Positions 50,823-58,894 of a stretch of 64,000 nt of DNA are shown here, piece by piece. Made by a program: the position numbers and the translations under genes. The notes beneath the pieces are model-generated. The model ran no database searches and was not told the DNA's origin. It saw nothing but the letters and a program-made list of their open reading frames with translations. Within the stretch, counting starts at the first letter, position 1. Every line of letters starts with the position of its first letter. This stretch comes from Streptomyces rishiriensis (GTDB lineage Bacteria > Actinomycetota > Actinomycetes > Streptomycetales > Streptomycetaceae), in contig NZ_BEWA01000017.1 of the NCBI RefSeq assembly GCF_003112535.1, forward strand, positions 1 to 64,000. The letters are read 5' to 3'.

Positions 50823-51758
50823 ATGGACGAAGAGACCGGGGTGTCCCGGCGGTCGGTCTTTCGCACGGCGGCAGCTGCTGTCGGGCTCGGTGCGAGTGCC
50901 GCGCCGGCAGCCGCGTTGATGTCCGCCGCGACGAGTCACCAGCAGGCGCACGACACGGGATCCGCGGGCACGGTGCACCCCGCGGCTTCGTTCCCCCCTG
51001 CCGATCCCGTGTCCCCGACCGGCCGTCCGTTCATCTGGTTCGAGCCCCACCAGGACGACGGACTGCTGTGGGCGTGGAAGATCCTGACGCATCACGCGCT
51101 CACCGGGCGGGACGTGCACGTCGTCCTCGCCACGGACGGATCCGCCTCGAGGATCCGGCGCGTGCTGAACGGCGAGACCTCCAACCGGTACTGGGGCCGT
51201 CACTATCCGGACCGCGAGGGCTACGGCCATCTCACCCCCATGAGTCCGAAGGCCTTCGCCAAAGCCCGGGACAGGGAACTGAAGGCGGCCTGCGGGCCCC
51301 TCGGCATCGTCCCGGAGAACCTGCACCTGGAACTGGACTGGCGGCAGCCGAAGATCGACGTCCCCCGAGCGCGGGAACTGATCACCCGGTACGCCGATCT
51401 GTACCCGGACGCCGGGCTGTGCACCATGTGGTGGAAGGACACGGATCCGTGCCATTCCGCTCTCGGCACGGCGCTGCGGCAGCTCCACCTCGACGATCCG
51501 GTCCGGTTCCGCGACTGCCGATGGGTGGTGCGCCGCAAACAGGGCCCCACGGCGCCCGGGGCCGTTCCGTACCGGATCCCTCCGCAGCTCGCGGCGACCG
51601 CACACCAGATGGCGAAGAACGCGAGCCTCGCCTACAGCTCCTGGGCGCCGGGCAGGACGGAGGACGACGGCATGTACGCGATCGGGCTCCATTCGGTCGG
51701 CTCCGACCTCGCGGCGGTCAGACGCGGCGAACCCAACTGGATCGTGGACAAGGCATGA
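50823..51758 (+). CDS. Secreted PIG-L-family deacetylase
   Basis: 311 residues with a Tat-type signal (SRRSVFRTAAAAVGLGASAA). The zinc-binding AHPDD motif of the LmbE/PIG-L family appears as FEPHQDDGLLW, with a later HSALG that can give the third ligand. By family it would hydrolyse an N-acetyl (or related amide) group on a sugar, here outside the cytoplasm. The ATG at 50823 follows GAGGAAGGGG; an in-frame ATG at 50793 has no ribosome site. It stands alone; substrate unknown. Confidence 0.85.
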   Translation: MDEETGVSRRSVFRTAAAAVGLGASAAPAAALMSAATSHQQAHDTGSAGTVHPAASFPPADPVSPTGRPFIWFEPHQDDGLLWAWKILTHHALTGRDVHVVLATDGSASRIRRVLNGETSNRYWGRHYPDREGYGHLTPMSPKAFAKARDRELKAACGPLGIVPENLHLELDWRQPKIDVPRARELITRYADLYPDAGLCTMWWKDTDPCHSALGTALRQLHLDDPVRFRDCRWVVRRKQGPTAPGAVPYRIPPQLAATAHQMAKNASLAYSSWAPGRTEDDGMYAIGLHSVGSDLAAVRRGEPNWIVDKA

Positions 51759-51842
51759 CCCGGCTCGGCGAGACCCCGGCGCGCACCGCACGCGGGAACC
51801 GACCGGGTTGTCCCTCGCTGAGCCTCCTGTGAGGATCTCCCC

Positions 51843-52691
51843 ATGCCGATCTTCACCGTCGCCGACGGAACCCGCCTCGCCCACCACGCGGCGGGGGACG
51901 GCCCACCCCTGATCTGCCTGCCCGGCGGCCCCATGCAGTCCGCCGCCTATCTCGGCGACCTCGGCGGGCTGACGTCCCACCGGCGGCTCATCGGGCTGGA
52001 CCCCCGGGGCACCGGCGGGTCGGAGGCCCCCGCGGACACCGCCTCGTACCGCTGCGACCGCCAGGTCGACGACGTCGAGGCGCTGCGCGTGCACCTCGGG
52101 CTCGAACGGATCGACGTGCTCGCGCACTCCGCCGGGGCCAACCTGGCACTCCTGTACGCCGCCCGCCACCCGGACCGCGTGGACCGTCTGCTGCTGATCA
52201 CCCCGAGCGTGTACGCGGCAGGCCTGGAGATCACGGCCGAGGACCGGTTGGCGACCGCACGACTGCGTCGCGAAGAGCCGTGGTTCGCCACCGCCTACGC
52301 CGCCCTGGAGGCGATCACCTCCGGCCGGGCCACGGCCGGCTCCTGGCAGCTCGTCGCCCCCTTCTTCCACGCACGGTGGGACGAGGACGCCCGAGCCTTC
52401 GACGCGGCCGGCGAGAAGGAGAAGAACCAGGAGGCGGCGGCCGCGTACGCCGCGGACGGCGCCTTCACCCCGGCCGCCACCCGCCGGTCCCTCGCCGACC
52501 TTTCGTCACCGGTCCTCCTCCTCGCGGGCGAGGGCGACCTGGGCGCGCCGCCGCGCGTGATGCGGGAGTTCGCCGGGCTCTTCCCGAAGGCCGAGTTCGT
52601 CGTGCAGCCCGGCGCGGGGCACTTTCCGTGGCGGGACGATCCCGAGCGCTTCGTGTCGGCGGTGACGGAGTTCCTGGACGGCGGGCGGTGA
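51843..52691 (+). CDS. Alpha/beta hydrolase (proline iminopeptidase-like)
   Basis: 282 residues, cytosolic. Nucleophile Ser96 in VLAHSAGANLALLYA, oxyanion segment LPGGPMQSAAYL, acid in LAGEGDLGAPP and His in PGAGHFPWRDDP. The LDPRGTGGS motif near residue 52 resembles prolyl aminopeptidase-type hydrolases, but the substrate is not clear. GAGGATC precedes the ATG. Confidence 0.88.
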   Translation: MPIFTVADGTRLAHHAAGDGPPLICLPGGPMQSAAYLGDLGGLTSHRRLIGLDPRGTGGSEAPADTASYRCDRQVDDVEALRVHLGLERIDVLAHSAGANLALLYAARHPDRVDRLLLITPSVYAAGLEITAEDRLATARLRREEPWFATAYAALEAITSGRATAGSWQLVAPFFHARWDEDARAFDAAGEKEKNQEAAAAYAADGAFTPAATRRSLADLSSPVLLLAGEGDLGAPPRVMREFAGLFPKAEFVVQPGAGHFPWRDDPERFVSAVTEFLDGGR

Positions 52692-52806
52692 GCACGGGAT
52701 TCGTTCACGCGATCGGGTGATGTGCCGGCGAGCGGGCACGGGCCGATCCGGCGGACCGTTGTGCGGGTGACGGGATCTTCCCGCTCACGACGACCACGGG
52801 GGAGCC

Positions 52807-53346
52807 ATGAGCCTGCACATCCAGCGCAACGCCGACGGCACGATCACCGGGCACAACACCGAGACCGGCTTCATGGTCACCTCGGCCGACGAGGAAGAGG
52901 TGCGGCGGCTGGTGCACGAGGACGCCGGCTGGGAGTACACGCCGCCGCCTCCGCCGACGCCTGCGGGATTCCACCGGTTCGTGCTGGTCCACGACGAGTT
53001 CGGCGACGGCGGCTTCGGCGACGAACGGTACGAGCGCCTGCGCACCCATCCGCCCAGCGGCTGTGAACCGGTCGACCGGGGCTGCTTCGCCCTCACCTGT
53101 GAGCGTCCCGGAGCCACCCTGCTGGGAGCCGTGTCCGACACGGTCGCGGAGATCCGCCGCGAGCACGGCCTGGTGATGAGCAGCCTCGGCATCGACAAGC
53201 CGGACGAATGGTCCGCGGACGACCGGGACGGCTACGGAGCGCAGACCGTCGCGCAGCTGATGCTGACGGCCGCCCATCGAGCCGCACTCCTGGGCTACGG
53301 GCGGAAGGACCTGGTGCGTCTCCTCGATGCGAGCGGGCTGAGGTGA
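52807..53346 (+). CDS. Hypothetical protein
   Basis: 179 residues; no family recognised. It begins MSLHIQRNADGTITGHNTET, has a short Pro run (PPPPPTP) near residue 47 and a helical C-terminal half (GAQTVAQLMLTAAHRAALLG). Codon usage is typical of the genome and the ATG follows GGGGGAGCC, so the gene is credible. No signal or membrane segment. Confidence 0.7.
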   Translation: MSLHIQRNADGTITGHNTETGFMVTSADEEEVRRLVHEDAGWEYTPPPPPTPAGFHRFVLVHDEFGDGGFGDERYERLRTHPPSGCEPVDRGCFALTCERPGATLLGAVSDTVAEIRREHGLVMSSLGIDKPDEWSADDRDGYGAQTVAQLMLTAAHRAALLGYGRKDLVRLLDASGLR

Positions 53347-53665
53347 GCACAGGGCGGGCGGCCTCGGGTGAGCGCAGCGGGCCGTCGCGCCCGCCCCGCA
53401 CCGGCAGTCCGTAGCGGGGGTCTTTCGGCGGCATCGTCGACGACCCCGCCCGGCCGCGGCTCGCGGCTGCTGCGCCTGCTGGGCGACGATGGCGACCCCG
53501 GGTCCAGGGCCTGTGACGAGTGCTGGTCGATGTCGCCGTCCACGGCCGGCACTTGGCGACGGACCGCGCCGAGTGCCGTGCGAACAGGTCCGACAGGCTC
53601 GTCTTGCCGCTGCCGCTGCCGCTGCCGCTGCCGCTGCCGCCCTTCCCCGCGAATGCGACGCGCAT
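53347..53665 (-). pseudogene. Remnant of a ParA/CooC-like P-loop ATPase
   Basis: From the ATG at 53665 it reads MRVAFAGKGGSG, then extra GS repeats, then KTSLSDLFARHSARSVAK; the next homologous piece, AVDGDIDQHS, is in another frame. Intact family members read GKGGSGKTTL and continue with AVDADINQH and about 280 more residues, which are missing here. The P-loop is expanded by a hexanucleotide repeat. So the gene has a frameshift, an expanded nucleotide-binding loop and a lost C-terminus. A Zur-like box sits just upstream. Confidence 0.65.
53606..53641. repeat. Hexanucleotide repeat (GCCGCT) in the ATPase remnant
   Basis: Five perfect GCCGCT copies and one GCCGCC. On the minus strand they encode Gly-Ser pairs inserted in the Walker A motif. 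Confidence 0.95.
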
Positions 53666-53681
53666 CACCGCAGCACCTTGT

Positions 53682-53696
53682 TGAAAATGAATGTCA
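53682..53696. promoter_or_regulatory. Zur-box-like sequence
   Basis: TGAAAATGAATGTCA matches the 15-bp Streptomyces Zur (zinc uptake regulator) consensus TGAAAATGATTTTCA at 13 positions. It lies 17 bp before the ATPase remnant start and about 95 bp before the GNAT gene. Confidence 0.5.
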
Positions 53697-53779
53697 TGTG
53701 GCTAGATTGAGGGGTCCCTCGTGATCTCTGTCAACTCCGGGAGTGGTGATCCAGTGATCGACTTGTCCAGCTTGCTGCA

Positions 53780-53792
53780 TATGATTCGCAAG
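53780..53792 (+). promoter_or_regulatory. -10 element and leaderless start of the GNAT gene
   Basis: TATGAT (53780-53785) is a near-perfect -10 ending 6 bases before the GTG at 53792, so the mRNA likely begins at the start codon; no ribosome site is present. CTTGC (53771-53775) and GCAAG (53788-53792) form an inverted repeat over it. The -35 is weak. Confidence 0.5.
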
Positions 53793-54466
53793 TGCGTCAC
53801 TACTGCATCAGGCCTGCGGGCCCCGAGGACCTGGACGGCGCCCGAGCCGTCATGCTCGACACCGTCTACCGCGATTTCGGCAGCGGTTATGTGCCCCGCT
53901 GGCACGGCGACATCATCGATCCCTTCGCCGCCTACCTCGCCCCGGAACGCCACACCCTGCTCGTCGCGCTCGACGGAGCGACCTCCGGTGCCGGTGGGAA
54001 CCCCGGCACCGGAGGGAGCGGCGAGGTCGTCGCCACCGCCGCCCTCGACTCCCGCGGTCCCGCGTACCCGCCGAACCCGCGTCACGTCGCCGAGCGCTAT
54101 CCCTCCGGGACGACCGCCCAGTTGCGCCGCGTCTACGTCCGGCGCGAACACCGGCGGCGCGGCCTCGCCCGGCGGCTGGTCGCCGAACTCCTCGCCTTCG
54201 CGGCCGCGGACGGCGGCTACCGCTCCGTCTATCTGCACACCGACCCGGCCGTCGAGGGCGCCGAGCGGTTCTGGCGGTCGCTCGGCACCGTCGTGCACGA
54301 CGAACGGGAGGAGGCCGACGGCGGCCAGGGCGTCGTGCACTTCGACGTCCCCCTCGACGCTTTTGGCCCCGCCGCTGCCCCCGCCGTCGCCCCCGCCGAC
54401 CTCCCCTGCGGGGGTCTCCTCCCCGCTTCTTCTCCCGCCCTCCACCCCCCTCGCACAGGCCGGTAA
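53792..54466 (+). CDS. GNAT-family N-acetyltransferase
   Basis: 224 residues. The acetyl-CoA site is LRRVYVRREHRRRGLARRLV (the R/QxxGxG/A loop), with IRPAGPEDLDGARAVMLDTV at the start and ERFWRSLGTV near the end of the fold. The last 35 residues are Ala/Pro-rich and low-complexity. It starts at a GTG with no ribosome site but with a -10 box placed for a leaderless transcript. It is followed after 4 bases by an oligopeptide-type binding protein and a fused permease, so it may modify or confer tolerance to whatever that system handles. Substrate unknown. Confidence 0.85.
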   Translation: MRHYCIRPAGPEDLDGARAVMLDTVYRDFGSGYVPRWHGDIIDPFAAYLAPERHTLLVALDGATSGAGGNPGTGGSGEVVATAALDSRGPAYPPNPRHVAERYPSGTTAQLRRVYVRREHRRRGLARRLVAELLAFAAADGGYRSVYLHTDPAVEGAERFWRSLGTVVHDEREEADGGQGVVHFDVPLDAFGPAAAPAVAPADLPCGGLLPASSPALHPPRTGR

Positions 54467-54470
54467 CTCC

Positions 54471-56051
54471 ATGCACGTCCCGCTTGGTCCGCGTAGTCCG
54501 CACAGTCTCCGGAGCCCGCGTGGTCTCCGTCGTCCCCGCCGCCTCCCTCGTTCCCGGCTCCTCGCCCTGTTCTGCCTCACACCGCTGCTCGCCGGCTGCT
54601 TCGCCTCCTCCGGCTCCGGCGGCGGCCACGGCCAAGGCAGAGATGCCGGGGGCAGCGGTTCGCGGTTGCGGGTCGCGCTCGCCTTCCCGCCCGCCGAGAA
54701 CCTCTCCCCGTACGGAGCCGACGCGACGATCCTCAGTCGTCTCGGCGTCACCGAAGGGCTGACCGCGCTCGACGGCAACGGCTCCGCCGTTCCCGCGCTG
54801 GCCGCGTCCTGGCGGCGTGAGGACGACCGCACCTGGCTGTTCACGCTGCGCGAGGCCGTCTTCCACGACGGCACGGACGTCACGCCCGCCGCCGTCGCCG
54901 CCTCCCTCGCCCGGGCCGGCGAGGCCAGGCCCGCCCCGGCCGCCCTGGCCGGTGTCGCCTTCACGGCGAAGGCCGCGGGCGGCGCCGCCGTACGCGTCAC
55001 CACCGCCGCCCCGGACCCCGTGCTGCCGTTGCGCCTGTCCAGTCCGAGTCTCGCGGTCCTCTCGCCGAAGGCGTACGGGAAGGGGAAGAAGGACGCCGTC
55101 GACCCGGTCGGCACCGCCACCGGCCCCTTCGAGATCACCCGGGTGACCGGGGCGAGCGCCGCCGCCCTCGACCGCTTCGACGGCTACTGGGGCGGCCGCG
55201 CCCAGTCCTCCGGTGTCGACGTGCGCTTCGTCGCCGACGGCGCCGCCCGCGCCAACGCCCTGCGCACCGGCCAGGTGGACCTCGCCGAGGCGATACCCGT
55301 CGCCCAGGCCGCCACCCTCGACCCCGGCACCCGCCGTGAGACCGCCACGACCCGCACCACGAGCCTCCACCTCAACGCGCGGTCGGGCGTCTTCAAGGAC
55401 CCGGCGCTGCGTGCCGCCGCCCGTGCCGCCGTCGACGCCTCGGTCCTCGCCGAGGGTGTGTACGAGGGACACGCCGACGCGGGCGCCGGGATCTACGGCC
55501 CGGCCGTCACCTGGGCGCAGGGCAAGCGCGTCCGGCCGGCCGGACGAGCGAAGGCGGTCGCCCCCGGCGGCGCCTCCCTCACCCTGGCCACCTACGACAA
55601 CCGGCCCGAACTCCCCGAAGTCGCGCAGGTGTTGAAGCAGCAGTTGGAGAAGGCCGGCTTCAAGGTGACGCTGGAGGTGCGTGAGTACTCACGGCTGGAG
55701 AGCGACGCCCTCGCCGGGAGGTTCGACGCGTTCGTCGGCGCCCGCAACAGCCTTCTGGACACCGGTGACCCGGTCTCCGTCCTCGCCGGCGACTTCACCT
55801 GCGAGGGCGGCTACAACCTCGCCCGGCTCTGCGACCCGGACGTCGACCGTGCCGTCGGGAAGGCGCAGGCGGCGGCGGACGCCGACGAGCGGCAGGACGC
55901 CGCGATGGCCGCCGAGGCCGTGATCCTCGGCACCGACGCCGTGGTCCCGCTGGTCCACCAGCGCATCATCACGGGCGTCGCGGCGAGGGTCGGCGGCGTG
56001 ACGCCCGACCCCTACGAGCGCACCCTCGTCGGCGCCGGGACCAGGCGCTGA
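54471..56051 (+). CDS. Family 5 (NikA/OppA-type) ABC substrate-binding lipoprotein
   Basis: 526 residues. A long basic N-terminus (RSPRGLRRPRRLPRSR) precedes the hydrophobic stretch and lipobox LTPLLAGC. SBP_bac_5 features: ENLSPYGADATILSRLGVTE, ALAASWRREDDRTWLFTLRE, FHDGTDVTPAAVAASL and a C-terminal PLVHQRIITGVAARVGG. By family it binds peptides, nickel or metal chelates. The ATG at 54471 is 4 bases after the GNAT stop. It is followed after 3 bases by the fused permease. Confidence 0.9.
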   Translation: MHVPLGPRSPHSLRSPRGLRRPRRLPRSRLLALFCLTPLLAGCFASSGSGGGHGQGRDAGGSGSRLRVALAFPPAENLSPYGADATILSRLGVTEGLTALDGNGSAVPALAASWRREDDRTWLFTLREAVFHDGTDVTPAAVAASLARAGEARPAPAALAGVAFTAKAAGGAAVRVTTAAPDPVLPLRLSSPSLAVLSPKAYGKGKKDAVDPVGTATGPFEITRVTGASAAALDRFDGYWGGRAQSSGVDVRFVADGAARANALRTGQVDLAEAIPVAQAATLDPGTRRETATTRTTSLHLNARSGVFKDPALRAAARAAVDASVLAEGVYEGHADAGAGIYGPAVTWAQGKRVRPAGRAKAVAPGGASLTLATYDNRPELPEVAQVLKQQLEKAGFKVTLEVREYSRLESDALAGRFDAFVGARNSLLDTGDPVSVLAGDFTCEGGYNLARLCDPDVDRAVGKAQAAADADERQDAAMAAEAVILGTDAVVPLVHQRIITGVAARVGGVTPDPYERTLVGAGTRR

Positions 56052-56054
56052 CGC

Positions 56055-57941
56055 ATGAGGAGCAGGATGGGCGCGCTGCTGTGGCGGGTGGTGCTGGGCG
56101 CGTTGCTGGTGTGCGGGATCGGGCTGCTGCCCTGGCTCTCGCGGACCGACCCGGCGCTCACCGTGCTGAAGGCGCGGTCCGCCGACCGCGACCCCTCCCC
56201 GGAGGTGCTCGCCGACATCCGCGACCGGCTCGGCCTGGACGACGGTCCGGCGCGTCTGTTGGGGCGGTGGCTCGCGGGGTTGCCGCGCGGGGACGCCGGG
56301 CGGTCCTGGATCTCCGGCGCCGACGTCCTGCCCGGCGTGCTGGACGCGCTGGGCGTGTCCCTGCTGCTGACGGCGGCGGCGCTGGCGGTCGCCGTGGTCG
56401 TCGCGGCCGGTGTGTGCGCCCGCACCCTGTTCCTCGGCGCGCGGCGGCGCCTGCAGGGCCGGCCGGCCGGCGGCTCGGGCTCCGCCGTGCTCGCCGCGCT
56501 GCCGGAGTTCCTCCTCGCGTCCGTCCTCGCGACGGTGGTGGGCGTGCAGTGGGGGTGGCTGCCCGCCCTCGGCTGGTACGGCCCGCAGTGGACGGTGCTG
56601 CCCGCGCTGGCCCTCGGCCTGCCGGCCGGTGCGGTCCTCGGGCGGCTCCTGGACGACCGGTTGCCCTCGGCGTTCGCCGAGCCCTGGGCGTCGGCCGCCG
56701 CCGCGCGCGGACTTCCCGGCCGCAGCATCGCCCGTCAGGCGTTGCGCCGTTGCGTGCCCGGACTGCTGCCCAACGTGGGGCTGTTCGCGGTGGGGCTGAC
56801 CGGGGGGTCGGTCGCCGTGGAGCAGATCTTCGACATCCCCGGCCTCGGCCGGACCGCCCTGCAGGCGGCGATCGCCCAGGACCTGCCCGTTTTGCAGGCC
56901 GGAGCCCTCGTGCTCGTCGCCCTCGCGGCCGTCACCACCGGCGTGGCGCGGCTCGCCGCCCGGCTGCTCGTCGGCCCCGCCCTGCGCGACGGGGCCCTGC
57001 ACACCCTGGACCGGCCGGCGCCGGCCGCCCGCAGGGCGCCGCCGCTCGTCCACGGCGTCCTGCTGCTCGGCGTCGTGGGTCTCGGTCTGCCTCGCGACCC
57101 GCTCGCCCTGGACACCGGCGACCGTCTCCGATCCCCTTCCGCGGCGCACCCGTTCGGCACGGACGCGCTCGGCCGGGACGTCCTCGCCCGGGTCGCGCAC
57201 GGCGCCGTCGACACCCTGCTCCTCGCGTTCACCGTCAGCGCGCTCGCCCTGACCGCCGGGGTGCTGCTCGGACTGCTGCCCCGGCTGTCCGGTCCGCTCG
57301 TCGACACCGTCAACGCCGTACCGCCCGTGCTCGCCGCGCTCCTGGTCGCCGCGGTCCGGGGCAACGGCCCGACGACGCCCGCCCTGGCCGTGGCGGTGGT
57401 GGCGTGGGCGCCCCTCGCCGCGCACACCTCGGCGCTGCTGCGGCAGGAAGGGGCCACCGTCCACCTCGCCGCCACCCGGGCTCTCGGCGCGGGCCGCTGG
57501 TACCTGCTGAGGAGCCGGCTCCTGCCGGCCGTCCTGCCGCCGGTCGTGCGCCACGCGCTGCTTCGGCTGCCCGGGATCGCCCTGGCCCTCGCCTCCCTCG
57601 GCTTCCTCGGCCTCGGCGCCCAGCCGCCGTCCCCCGAGTGGGGCCTGCTCCTGGCGGAGAACCAGCCCTATGCCGAACGCGCCCCCTGGGCGGTCCTCGC
57701 TCCGGCCGCCGTGGTCGCTCTGCTCGGGGCCCTGGCGGTGACGGCGCCCGGCCTGCTGCGACCGCCGGGGCGCACACCGCGATCACGAGGATCCGTACGC
57801 CCTCGACGGCGTGGTGCGGCGGAGCAGCCGACCGCTGAACAGCTCGCGGCCCGAGCCGAGTCGGCGGGGCCGGGACGACCGAGAGGGGGGTCCGTGCCGC
57901 CTCCGCGAGCGGGATCCGTGTCACCTCCGCGCCGGGCGTGA
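56055..57941 (+). CDS. Fused double permease of a peptide/nickel-type ABC importer
   Basis: 628 residues carrying both permease domains of a DppB/DppC pair. The first half (about 1-310) ends after GGSVAVEQIFDIPGLGRTAL, the DppB-type EAA region; the second (about 335-575) has the DppC start SAAHPFGTDALGRDVLARVA and ends LGFLGLGAQPPSPEWGLLLA. The last 50 residues are low-complexity and basic. No ATPase gene follows: a terminator and a convergent gene come next. Either ATPases are encoded elsewhere or they were lost. Confidence 0.9.
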   Translation: MRSRMGALLWRVVLGALLVCGIGLLPWLSRTDPALTVLKARSADRDPSPEVLADIRDRLGLDDGPARLLGRWLAGLPRGDAGRSWISGADVLPGVLDALGVSLLLTAAALAVAVVVAAGVCARTLFLGARRRLQGRPAGGSGSAVLAALPEFLLASVLATVVGVQWGWLPALGWYGPQWTVLPALALGLPAGAVLGRLLDDRLPSAFAEPWASAAAARGLPGRSIARQALRRCVPGLLPNVGLFAVGLTGGSVAVEQIFDIPGLGRTALQAAIAQDLPVLQAGALVLVALAAVTTGVARLAARLLVGPALRDGALHTLDRPAPAARRAPPLVHGVLLLGVVGLGLPRDPLALDTGDRLRSPSAAHPFGTDALGRDVLARVAHGAVDTLLLAFTVSALALTAGVLLGLLPRLSGPLVDTVNAVPPVLAALLVAAVRGNGPTTPALAVAVVAWAPLAAHTSALLRQEGATVHLAATRALGAGRWYLLRSRLLPAVLPPVVRHALLRLPGIALALASLGFLGLGAQPPSPEWGLLLAENQPYAERAPWAVLAPAAVVALLGALAVTAPGLLRPPGRTPRSRGSVRPRRRGAAEQPTAEQLAARAESAGPGRPRGGSVPPPRAGSVSPPRRA

Positions 57942-57948
57942 ACGGCCG

Positions 57949-57980
57949 AAGGGCCCGGTTCGCCGACGAACCGGGCCCTT
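57949..57980. terminator. Bidirectional terminator
   Basis: AAGGGCCCGGTTCG-CCGA-CGAACCGGGCCCTT, a perfect 14-bp stem followed by T, between the convergent permease and phosphatidyltransferase genes. Confidence 0.92.
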
Positions 57981-58030
57981 TCGATCGGACGACCGACCGC
58001 CTGAGCGATCGGCTCCCTGCGCGAGGACGA

Positions 58031-58786
58031 CTACACGAGCTCCAGTACGGCTTCCGTCGGGAGTTCGGTCACCGTCCGCGAGGTCCGCCACAGCCACAGC
58101 ACGTCCCGGCCGAACGACCACACCAGCGAGCCGAGCGCCAGCAGCACCACGGCGAACGTGGCGGCGTAGGGCAGCAGTTCGGAGCCCGCCAGCAGCAGCA
58201 GGACGCCCTGCAGCGCGGCGACCGTCTTGCGGGCGGTGCTCGGCGGGAGCGGGGCGTTGAGCCAGGGGGCGACGCGGGCCGCGGCGACGAAGGCGTAGCG
58301 CATGCCGCCGATCAGCAGGACCCAGGGGCCCAGCGCCATCGAGACGTACACGCTGAGCACCAGGATCAGGAACGCGTCGACCTCCATGTCGAAGCGCGCG
58401 CCCAGCGCCGTCGAGGTGTTGGTGCGGCGGGCGACCTTGCCGTCGACGCCGTCCAGGATCAGGGCCACGGCCGTCAGACCGACCAGCAGCGTGACCGGGG
58501 GTGTGCTCTCGAAGGAGTCCGCGACCAGTGCGGTCACTCCGCCGACCAGCGTCGCGCGGCCGAGGGTGACCCGGTTGGCCGGGCCGAACGTGCGCAGGCT
58601 GGAGCGGTGCAGCGCCCGGGAGAGCACCGCCCAGGTGGCGACGGCGAAGACGAGACCGGTCACCCAGCCCGCCGGCCCCATGCCGATCGCCGTGCCGAGC
58701 AGGGCCAGCAACAGGATCTGAACGCCCGCTCCCACAGCGGTCTCCTGCTGGACCAGCCTCGCGTCGTAAGTGTTGTTCAGGGCCAC
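58031..58786 (-). CDS. CDP-alcohol phosphatidyltransferase family membrane protein
   Basis: 251 residues with about six membrane helices. The CDP-OH-P signature is complete: ILDGVDGKVARR, then GARFDMEVDAF, giving DxxDGxxAR...GxxxDxxxD. It would join an alcohol to a CDP-activated lipid (or CDP-alcohol to a lipid). I chose the GTG at 58786 because GGAGG lies 8 bases before. It diverges by about 108 bp from a gene set encoding a dehydrogenase, pterin-synthase-like protein, glycosyltransferase, methyltransferase and flippase-like protein, and probably acts in the same pathway. Confidence 0.9.
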   Translation of the reverse strand: MALNNTYDARLVQQETAVGAGVQILLLALLGTAIGMGPAGWVTGLVFAVATWAVLSRALHRSSLRTFGPANRVTLGRATLVGGVTALVADSFESTPPVTLLVGLTAVALILDGVDGKVARRTNTSTALGARFDMEVDAFLILVLSVYVSMALGPWVLLIGGMRYAFVAAARVAPWLNAPLPPSTARKTVAALQGVLLLLAGSELLPYAATFAVVLLALGSLVWSFGRDVLWLWRTSRTVTELPTEAVLELV

Positions 58787-58894
58787 CGCACGTTCCTCCG
58801 GCCAGATGACAGAGATGATCAGTGCCGCGTACTGTGCGCGGACTGTGCACACCTCGGTACGTGAACAGGTTCCCGATCGTTCAGGAGGATGTGG

